DNA from: Nocardia farcinica
Lineage (GTDB): Bacteria > Actinomycetota > Actinomycetes > Mycobacteriales > Mycobacteriaceae
Direction of reading: 5' to 3'
Length of the DNA: 64,000 bases
Assembly (NCBI RefSeq): GCF_001182745.1
Contig: NZ_LN868938.1
Coordinates: 1,612,001 to 1,676,000 of the forward strand
The notes beneath the pieces are model-generated. The model saw only the letters and a program-made list of their open reading frames with translations. It made no database searches and was not told where the DNA came from. The translations under genes and the position numbers were made by a program. Below, in pieces: positions 47,142 through 53,676 of this stretch (positions are counted from its first letter, which is position 1; the number at the start of each line of letters is the position of its first letter).

Positions 47142-47588
47142 ATGCCGACCATGACCGCCGCGCAACAGCGCGCCGAGGCACAGGCAGGGTACGACGCGTT
47201 CCTCGCGGGCTGCCCCAGCCGTCAGTTGCTCGAGCGCATCTCCGGCAAATGGGTGGCGTTGGTGCTGGCCGCCCTCGGCAGCGACGGCCCGCACCCGCCC
47301 GGCACACCGGCGGGTCGGCCGCGCGCGATGCGCTATTCCGAGTTGTCCCAGCGGCTGGCCGGCGTCAGCCAGAAGATGCTCACCCAGACGCTGCGCTCGC
47401 TCGAACGCGACGGCATGCTCACCCGCACGGTGACCCCGACCGTGCCGGTCACGGTCACCTATGAACTCACCGACCTCGGCCTGTCCCTGCACGGGGTCAT
47501 GCGCGGCATCAAGCTCTGGGCCGAAGCGCACATGGACGAGGTGGTGGCGAACCGGGAGCGCTACGACGCCGAGAATCCGGATCGGTAA
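47142..47588 (+). CDS. HxlR-family redox-type regulator (QorR-like)
   Basis: 148 residues. HxlR winged helix with MRYSELSQRLAGVSQKMLTQTLRSLERDGML. A single cysteine, C24, sits in the AGCPSRQLLERISGKW element, the position used for thiol-based sensing of quinones or electrophiles in this family. Divergent from the quinone oxidoreductase, its likely target. AAAGGAG precedes ATG 47142. Confidence 0.88.
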   Translation: MPTMTAAQQRAEAQAGYDAFLAGCPSRQLLERISGKWVALVLAALGSDGPHPPGTPAGRPRAMRYSELSQRLAGVSQKMLTQTLRSLERDGMLTRTVTPTVPVTVTYELTDLGLSLHGVMRGIKLWAEAHMDEVVANRERYDAENPDR

Positions 47589-47675
47589 CCCCACCCTTTT
47601 CGCGACACAGGCCGGGTAATGTATCAATCGCCGAACGGCCGACCCGGCCCCGAGAATCCACGAGAGGATGGACCC

Positions 47676-49466
47676 GTGCGTTCCGACCTGATCTCCCGCC
47701 GTGATCTGGAGTTCCTGCTGTACGAGTGGTTGCGGGTGGAGGAGCTGACCGGGCGGGAGCGGTTCGCCGACCATTCCCGGGAGACCTTCGACGGCTTCCT
47801 CGACCTGTGCGAGGACCTGGCCACCCGCTACTTCGCCCCGCACAACAAAGCCAACGACGCGCAGGAGCCGCGCTTCGACGGCGAGCGGGTGACGATCATC
47901 CCCGAGGTGAAGGACGCGGTGCAGGCGTTCGGCAAGGCGAACCTCGTCGGCGCCGCGATGGACGCCGAGGTCGGCGGCATGCAGTTGCCGTCGGTGGTGG
48001 AGGCGGCCGGGTTCGCCTGGTTCCAGGCCGCGAACGTGGGCACCGCGGGCTATGTGTTCCTCACCATCGGCAATGCGAATCTGCTTGCCGCGCACGGCAG
48101 CCCCGAGCAGGTGGACCGGTTCGTCAAGCCCATGGTGGAGGGCCGGTTCACCGGCACGATGTGCCTGTCGGAGCCGCAGGCGGGCTCCTCGCTGGCCGAC
48201 ATCGTGACCCGTGCCGAACCGCAGGAGGACGGCACCTATCGGCTGTTCGGGTCGAAGATGTGGATCTCCGGCGGCGATCACGAGCTGACCGAGAACATCG
48301 TGCACCTGGTGCTGGCCAAGATTCCGGGCGGCCCGGCGGGCACGAAGGGCATCTCGCTGTTCGTGGTGCCGAAATACCTGGTGGATGCGGACGGTTCGCT
48401 CGGTGCGCGCAACGACGTGACCCTCGCCGGACTCAATCACAAGATGGGCTACCGCGGCACCGTCAACACGGTGCTCAACTTCGGCGAGGGCAGGCACACG
48501 CCGGGCGGCGCGGCCGGGGCGGTCGGCTACCTGGTCGGCGAACCGCACCGGGGCCTGTCCTACATGTTCCACATGATGAACGAGGCCCGCCTCGGCGTCG
48601 GGCTCGGGGCGACCGCGCTGGGCTACACCGGGTACCTGAAGTCGCTGCGCTATGCCCGCGAGCGGCAGCAGGGCCGGGCGGTCACCGCCAAAGACCCGGC
48701 CACGCCGCAGATCCCGATCATCGAGCACGCCGACGTGAAGCGGATGCTGCTGGCGCAGAAGTCCTATGTGGAGGGCGCGCTGGCGCTGTTGCTCTACTGC
48801 AACCGCTTGGTGGACCTGGCCCGCACCGATCCGGCGTCGGCGCGCGAGCACACGCTGCTGCTGGAGATCCTCACCGGCGTCGCCAAGAGCTGGCCGTCGC
48901 AGTGGTGCCTGGAGGCCAACAATCTCGCCATCCAGGTGCACGGCGGCTACGGCTACACCCGTGAGTACGACGTGGAGCAGCACTACCGCGACAACCGGCT
49001 CAACCCCATCCACGAGGGCACCCACGGCATCCAGGGCATGGATCTGCTGGGCCGCAAGGTGATCCAGCACGAGGGCGCCTCGCTGCGGTTGCTCGCCCAG
49101 CGGATCGCGGCGAGCGTGGCGGCGGCCCGCGCGCTGGGCGGCGAGCCCGCCGAACTGGCCGAGGCCCTCGACGCGTCCTGGCAACGACTGGTCACCGTCA
49201 CCACCGCCATGCTGTCGGCAGGCGACCCGGCGGCCACCATGGCCAACTCCACGATCTACCTGGAGGCCTTCGGGCACATCGTGCTGGCCTGGATCTGGCT
49301 CGAGCAGGCGGTCGCCGCGGCCGGGCACGACGGTGACTTCTACGCGGGCAAACGCGCCGCCGCCCGCTACTTCTTCCGTTACGAACTGCCCAGGACCGGG
49401 CCGCAGCTGGACCTGCTCGCCGGCCTCGACCGCACCACGCTGGAAATGCGCGACGCCTGGTTCTGA
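47676..49466 (+). CDS. Acyl-CoA dehydrogenase, FadE5-like
   Basis: 596 residues, the long acyl-CoA dehydrogenase form with a C-terminal extension. FAD/substrate blocks: MCLSEPQAGSSLADI, YRLFGSKMWISGGDHELTENIVHLVLA, catalytic-region IQVHGGYGYTREYDVEQHYRDNRLNPIHEGTHGIQ. FadE5 enzymes accept a wide range of acyl chain lengths. GTG 47676 is preceded by GAGAGG; an ATG at 47619 is in frame but its extension is poor. A terminator follows after 30 bases. Confidence 0.92.
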   Translation: MRSDLISRRDLEFLLYEWLRVEELTGRERFADHSRETFDGFLDLCEDLATRYFAPHNKANDAQEPRFDGERVTIIPEVKDAVQAFGKANLVGAAMDAEVGGMQLPSVVEAAGFAWFQAANVGTAGYVFLTIGNANLLAAHGSPEQVDRFVKPMVEGRFTGTMCLSEPQAGSSLADIVTRAEPQEDGTYRLFGSKMWISGGDHELTENIVHLVLAKIPGGPAGTKGISLFVVPKYLVDADGSLGARNDVTLAGLNHKMGYRGTVNTVLNFGEGRHTPGGAAGAVGYLVGEPHRGLSYMFHMMNEARLGVGLGATALGYTGYLKSLRYARERQQGRAVTAKDPATPQIPIIEHADVKRMLLAQKSYVEGALALLLYCNRLVDLARTDPASAREHTLLLEILTGVAKSWPSQWCLEANNLAIQVHGGYGYTREYDVEQHYRDNRLNPIHEGTHGIQGMDLLGRKVIQHEGASLRLLAQRIAASVAAARALGGEPAELAEALDASWQRLVTVTTAMLSAGDPAATMANSTIYLEAFGHIVLAWIWLEQAVAAAGHDGDFYAGKRAAARYFFRYELPRTGPQLDLLAGLDRTTLEMRDAWF

Positions 49467-49494
49467 ATTTCGCTCGGCCTGATCCGAACTCGAG

Positions 49495-49536
49495 ACGCCC
49501 GGCCCCGGGTGGCGCAATGCCGCCGGAGCCGGGCGT
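49495..49536 (+). terminator. Terminator after the acyl-CoA dehydrogenase
   Basis: ACGCCCGGC (49495-49503) pairs with GCCGGGCGT (49528-49536) across a loop that itself contains a GGTGGC/GCCGCC pairing; TTG follows. It separates the dehydrogenase from the GntR-led operon. Confidence 0.65.
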
Positions 49537-49672
49537 TTGCGCAGGTGGATCGCCGGTGCGACCGGCGAAATCCGCGCCGCGGCCGACGGCGCGGATTTCG
49601 CGGCGGAATCAGGGCCTTCGACGCCGTCTATCGTCGCTGTTCGTGCAGGTCAGCGAGGGAGAGGCGGACGAG

Positions 49673-50431
49673 ATGGGAGCACAGCCCGCACCGGTGCGGC
49701 GGCTGCGCGCGGATCATGCGCGCCAGGTCGCCGATCTGCTGCGCCATCAGATCCACGCCGGGGCGTTCGAGCGGGCGCTGCCGAGCGAGCAGGCGCTGGC
49801 CGCCGAATACGCCGCCTCCCGCAACACCGTGCGGGAGGCGCTGGCGCTGCTCCGAGACGAGGGCCTGATCGAGCGCGCGCCCAAGATCGGCACCCGGGTG
49901 GCGCGGCGCAAAGTCGACCACGGGCTCGACGAGCTGCTGGGCCTGCAGGAGACGCTCAAGGACCACGGCACCGTCCGCAACGAGGTCAGGGTCGCCACCC
50001 ACCGCACCCCGCCGCCCGCGGTGGCGCGCAGACTCGCGCTGGCACCCGGCGAACGTGTCGTGCACGTGGAGCGCCTGCGTTACCTCGCCGACCTGCCGCT
50101 GAGCCTGGATCTGACCTACCTCTCCCCCGACATCGGCGCCGAGGTGCTCACGCACGACCTGGAGAACACCGACATCTTCGTGCTCATCGAGCAGATCGCC
50201 GGGTGCTCGCTCGGTTCGGCGGACCTGGCGCTCGAGTCGGTCGCGGCCGACCCGCACACCGCCACCACCCTCGACATCCCCGCGGGCGCGCCCCTGCTCA
50301 TGCTGGAGCGGCTGACCCGCCTCGACGACGGCCGACCCGTCGACCTGGAGTACATCCGCATGCGCGGAGACCGAATCACCATGCGCGGCAGCTTGTCCCG
50401 CAGCAATCCGGAATGGAGGGTCCGCCAGTGA
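49673..50431 (+). CDS. GntR/HutC-type (UTRA) regulator heading the AprBA-like operon
   Basis: 252 residues. GntR winged helix (ERALPSEQALAAEYAASRNTVREALALLRDEGL, about 33-65) and a UTRA effector domain (RVVHVERLRYLADLPLSLDLTYLS, then PLLMLERLTRLDDGRPVDLEYIRMRGD). UTRA domains bind small metabolites, so it probably senses the transported compound or a product. GAGGGAGAGG precedes ATG 49673. Its stop overlaps the ferredoxin start (GTGA), which makes it the first gene of the operon rather than a separate unit. Confidence 0.92.
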   Translation: MGAQPAPVRRLRADHARQVADLLRHQIHAGAFERALPSEQALAAEYAASRNTVREALALLRDEGLIERAPKIGTRVARRKVDHGLDELLGLQETLKDHGTVRNEVRVATHRTPPPAVARRLALAPGERVVHVERLRYLADLPLSLDLTYLSPDIGAEVLTHDLENTDIFVLIEQIAGCSLGSADLALESVAADPHTATTLDIPAGAPLLMLERLTRLDDGRPVDLEYIRMRGDRITMRGSLSRSNPEWRVRQ

Positions 50432-50655
50432 CACTGGTGAACCAGCGCGCCGACATCCCCGTCACGATCGACGAATCGCTGTGCATCGAAGGCTGCACGC
50501 TGTGCGTGGAGATCTGCCCACTCGACTCACTGGCGATCAATCCCGACAACGGCAAGGCCTACATGCACGTCGACGAGTGTTGGTACTGCGGCCCGTGCGC
50601 GGCCCGCTGCCCCACCGGCGCCGTCACCGTCAACATGCCCTACCTGCTCCGCTGA
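50428..50655 (+). CDS. Two-cluster ferredoxin resembling the core of AprB
   Basis: 75 residues. Two cysteine sets, CIEGCTLCVEIC-P and CWYCGPCAARC-P, would hold two [4Fe-4S] clusters. Spacing and flanking residues (SLAINPDNGKAYMHVDECWYCGPC, ending VTVNMPY) resemble the beta subunit of adenylylsulfate reductase, without its C-terminal tail. With the flavoprotein at the end of the operon it would form an AprBA-like electron-transfer pair. GGAGGG lies 7 bases before GTG 50428. Confidence 0.92.
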   Translation: MTLVNQRADIPVTIDESLCIEGCTLCVEICPLDSLAINPDNGKAYMHVDECWYCGPCAARCPTGAVTVNMPYLLR

Positions 50656-50669
50656 ACTGGAAGTCCCCG

Positions 50670-52091
50670 ATGAAAGCTCGTCTCGTCCCGCTCCTGCTCG
50701 CCGCCGCGCTCGCCGCGGCGGGCTGCTCCCTGGCACCCTCCGACGACGCACCGGCGGGCACGGTGCAGGTCGTCGTCGGCTACCAGTCCAAGACCATCAA
50801 CACCGTCACCGCCGGAACCTTGTTGCGCGCCAAAGGTTTCCTCGAACAACGGCTGGCCGCGATCACCGCGGCCGGTGGCGCGCGCTACCAGGTGGAGTGG
50901 CAGGACTACGACACCGGCGCACCGATCACCGCGCAGATGGTGGCGGAGAAGATCGACATCGGCTCGATGGGCGACTACCCGCTGCTCATCAACGGTTCCC
51001 GCACCCAGGCCAACGAACGCTCGGCCACCGCGCTGGTCTCGGTGACCGGCTACAACCCCAAGGGCGCGCTGAACATGGTGGTGGTGCCCACCGACTCGCC
51101 GGCCACCCGGCTGGCCGACCTGGCCGGGCAGAAGGTCTCGGCCAGTGTCGGTTCGGCCGGACACGGCACGCTCGTGCAGGCACTCTCGCGGGCGGGCATC
51201 GACCCGGCCACCGGCGTCGAAGTGGTCAACCAGCAGCCGCAGGTGGGGGCGAGCGCGCTGGAGTCGCACCAGGTGAGCGGCCTGTCGCAGTTCGTGGCCT
51301 GGCCCGGACTGCTGGTGTTCCAGAACAAGGCGAAGCTGCTCTACGACGGCGCCGAACTGAACGTGCCGACCTTCCACGGCGTGGTCGCCCGGCGGGCGTA
51401 CTCGGCCGAGCATCCGGAGGTGTTGCAGGCCTTCCTCGCCGCGCAGCTGGACGCGACGCGGTTTCTCAACGAGCAGCCGTTCGAGGCGGCCCGGCTCGTC
51501 GCCGAGGGTTCCGGGCTGCCGCAGGAGGTGGTGTACCTCTACAACGGTCCCGGCGGTACGAGCTTCGACCCCATCGTGAAGCCCAGCCTGATCGAGGCGC
51601 TGAAAGGCGATGTGCCGTACCTGAAGTCGATCGGCGATTTCGCCGACCTGGACATCGACCGCTTCGTCGACCCCGCCCCGCTGCGGGAGGCGTTCGCGGC
51701 GTTCGGCGACTACGACACCGCGCTGGCCGCCACCGGCAACCCGAACCGGGTCCGCGGCACCGACCCGGTGTGCGGCACCGAGGTCACCGACCCGGCCACC
51801 GCCGGCGAGGTGTGGGTGGACGGCGCGCCCGCACCGCAACCCGCCGCCGACCCCACCTGCCTGCTGCGCGCCGTCCGGGCCGCCCAGGCGAACGGTGCCG
51901 TGATCCGGGCCGCCTACGTCCCCGACGCCGAACTGGGCACCCGCTGGTTCGCCGACAAGTCGGTCTGGGTGCGCGACGGCGACCGGTACCTGCCGTTCAC
52001 CACCGCGGCCGCGGCCGAGCGGTACCGGCAGGCGCATCCGGGCGCGGCGCCGGTGTCCTACGAGCAGGCGGTGCGGGAGGTGCGGCCGTGA
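50670..52091 (+). CDS. NitT/TauT-type substrate-binding lipoprotein fused to a NosL-like domain
   Basis: 473 residues. Signal peptide with lipobox LAAAGC; C19 would be lipidated. Residues 30-350 are a sulfonate/nitrate/taurine-type binding protein (VVVGYQSKTINTVTAGTLL, MVAEKIDIGSMGDYPLLI). The last 110 residues are an extra domain starting DPVCGTEV with C368, then C397 in DPTCLL and RWFADKSVWV, resembling the copper-chaperone NosL/YHS-type modules, although the usual CGM methionine is Thr here. Normal binding proteins of this family end near residue 350. It delivers an unknown ligand to the permease encoded next, whose GTG overlaps its stop. Confidence 0.85.
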   Translation: MKARLVPLLLAAALAAAGCSLAPSDDAPAGTVQVVVGYQSKTINTVTAGTLLRAKGFLEQRLAAITAAGGARYQVEWQDYDTGAPITAQMVAEKIDIGSMGDYPLLINGSRTQANERSATALVSVTGYNPKGALNMVVVPTDSPATRLADLAGQKVSASVGSAGHGTLVQALSRAGIDPATGVEVVNQQPQVGASALESHQVSGLSQFVAWPGLLVFQNKAKLLYDGAELNVPTFHGVVARRAYSAEHPEVLQAFLAAQLDATRFLNEQPFEAARLVAEGSGLPQEVVYLYNGPGGTSFDPIVKPSLIEALKGDVPYLKSIGDFADLDIDRFVDPAPLREAFAAFGDYDTALAATGNPNRVRGTDPVCGTEVTDPATAGEVWVDGAPAPQPAADPTCLLRAVRAAQANGAVIRAAYVPDAELGTRWFADKSVWVRDGDRYLPFTTAAAAERYRQAHPGAAPVSYEQAVREVRP

Positions 52092-52933
52092 GCACCGTCG
52101 CCCTCACCGCCGCCCCCGCCGACACCGTCGCCGAGCCGGCGCGGGACACCCCGGCGGGCGCCTCGCGGTGGCGCTCCCGGCTGATCCGGGTGGTCTCGGT
52201 GGCCGCGGCCATCGCGCTGTGGCAGCTGCTCACCGTCAACGACGTGCGCGCCGGGTTGCGGTTCGACGCGCTGCCGACGGTGACCGAGATCGTCGCCGAG
52301 TTCGGCGAGCACCTGGGCAGGCAGGAGTACTACCTCGACATCGGGCAGTCGCTGATCCGCATCGTCACCGGCTTCGGGCTGGCCGCCGTCGTCGGTGTGC
52401 TGGCCGGGATCGGCCTCGGCCGCTCCGGTCTGCTCGGCGACGTGTTCGGCCCGCTCACCGAACTGGTGCGGCCGATCCCCGCGATCGCGCTGGTGCCGGT
52501 GGCGATCCTGCTGTTCCCCAGCGACGAGTCCGGCATCGTGTTCATCACCTTCACCGCCTCGCTGTTCCCGGTGCTGGTCAGCACCCGGCACGCGGTGCGG
52601 GCGCTGCCGACCATCTGGGAGGACGCCGTGCGCACCCTCGGCGCCACCCGCACCGACGTGCTGGTGCGGGTGGTGTTCCCCGGCATCCTGCCCGGGGTGT
52701 TCAGCGGCCTGTCGGTGGGCATGGGCGTGGCCTGGATCTGCCTGATCTCGGCGGAGATGATCTCCGGCCGCCTCGGCCTCGGCTATCGCACCTGGCAGTC
52801 GTACACCATCGTCGACTATCCGGCGGTGTTCGTCGGCATGATCACCATCGGCGTGCTCGGGTTCGCCACCTCCGGCCTGGTGGAGCTGGCCGGGCGGCGC
52901 CTGACCCGCTGGCTGCCGCGGGAGGTGCGATGA
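52088..52933 (+). CDS. ABC permease, SsuC/TauC type
   Basis: 281 residues with about six membrane helices and the EAA loop DAVRTLGATRTDVLVRVVFPGILPGVFSGL. Belongs to the nitrate/sulfonate/taurine importers. Starts GTG 52088 inside the binding-protein stop and ends overlapping the ATPase start (ATGA). Confidence 0.93.
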   Translation: MSTVALTAAPADTVAEPARDTPAGASRWRSRLIRVVSVAAAIALWQLLTVNDVRAGLRFDALPTVTEIVAEFGEHLGRQEYYLDIGQSLIRIVTGFGLAAVVGVLAGIGLGRSGLLGDVFGPLTELVRPIPAIALVPVAILLFPSDESGIVFITFTASLFPVLVSTRHAVRALPTIWEDAVRTLGATRTDVLVRVVFPGILPGVFSGLSVGMGVAWICLISAEMISGRLGLGYRTWQSYTIVDYPAVFVGMITIGVLGFATSGLVELAGRRLTRWLPREVR

Positions 52934-53676
52934 CGACCGCCGCGATCCGCGAGCCCGCGGGCCTCACCCTCGACGGCGTGCGGCTCGGTTACCGCGAACG
53001 GACCGTGCTGGAGCGGCTCGATCTCACCGTCGCGCCGGGCGAGATCCTGGTCGTGGTCGGCAAATCCGGCTGCGGCAAGTCCAGCCTGCTGCGCGCGCTG
53101 GCCGGGTTGCGGCCGCCGGAGGCCGGGGCGGTGCGCGCCGACGGCGAGCTCGTCACCGGGCCGTCGGCCGACCGGGCGCTGGTGTTCCAGGACGACGCGC
53201 TGCTGCCCTGGCGCACGGCGCGGCGCAACATCGAACTGGCGCTGCGGCTGCGCGGCGTCCCCCGACCCGAACGGCGCGAGCTCGCCCTGCGCAGGCTCGA
53301 CGAGGTCGGCCTCACCGGCTACGCCGACTACCTGCCGCGCGACCTGTCCGGCGGCATGCGGCAGCGGGTCCAGCTGGCCCGCGCGCTGGCCGCCGCGCCG
53401 CGCGCCCTGCTGATGGACGAGCCGTTCGGCGCGCTGGACACCCAGACCAGGGCGGGCATGCAGCGACTGCTCGTCGACACCTGGCGGGCCCATCCCACCA
53501 CCGTCGTCTTCGTCACCCACGACCTCGACGAGGCGCTGCGCCTCGGTGACCGGATCGCCGTGCTCGGCCGTGGCGCCACCGGCGCCGGCGTGCTGCGCGC
53601 CCTCGTCGAGGTGCCCGATCCGCGTACCCCCGGCGACCGCCCCGCGGTCCGGGCCGAGATCCTGGAGCACCTGTGA
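52930..53676 (+). CDS. ABC ATPase, SsuB/TauB type
   Basis: 248 residues. Walker A GKSGCGKSS (about 43-51), signature LSGGMRQRVQLARAL, Walker B LLMDEPFGALD, H-loop THD. Drives the SsuC-type permease. Ends overlapping the flavoprotein start by 4 bases, so uptake and the redox enzyme are made in step. Confidence 0.94.
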   Translation: MTTAAIREPAGLTLDGVRLGYRERTVLERLDLTVAPGEILVVVGKSGCGKSSLLRALAGLRPPEAGAVRADGELVTGPSADRALVFQDDALLPWRTARRNIELALRLRGVPRPERRELALRRLDEVGLTGYADYLPRDLSGGMRQRVQLARALAAAPRALLMDEPFGALDTQTRAGMQRLLVDTWRAHPTTVVFVTHDLDEALRLGDRIAVLGRGATGAGVLRALVEVPDPRTPGDRPAVRAEILEHL

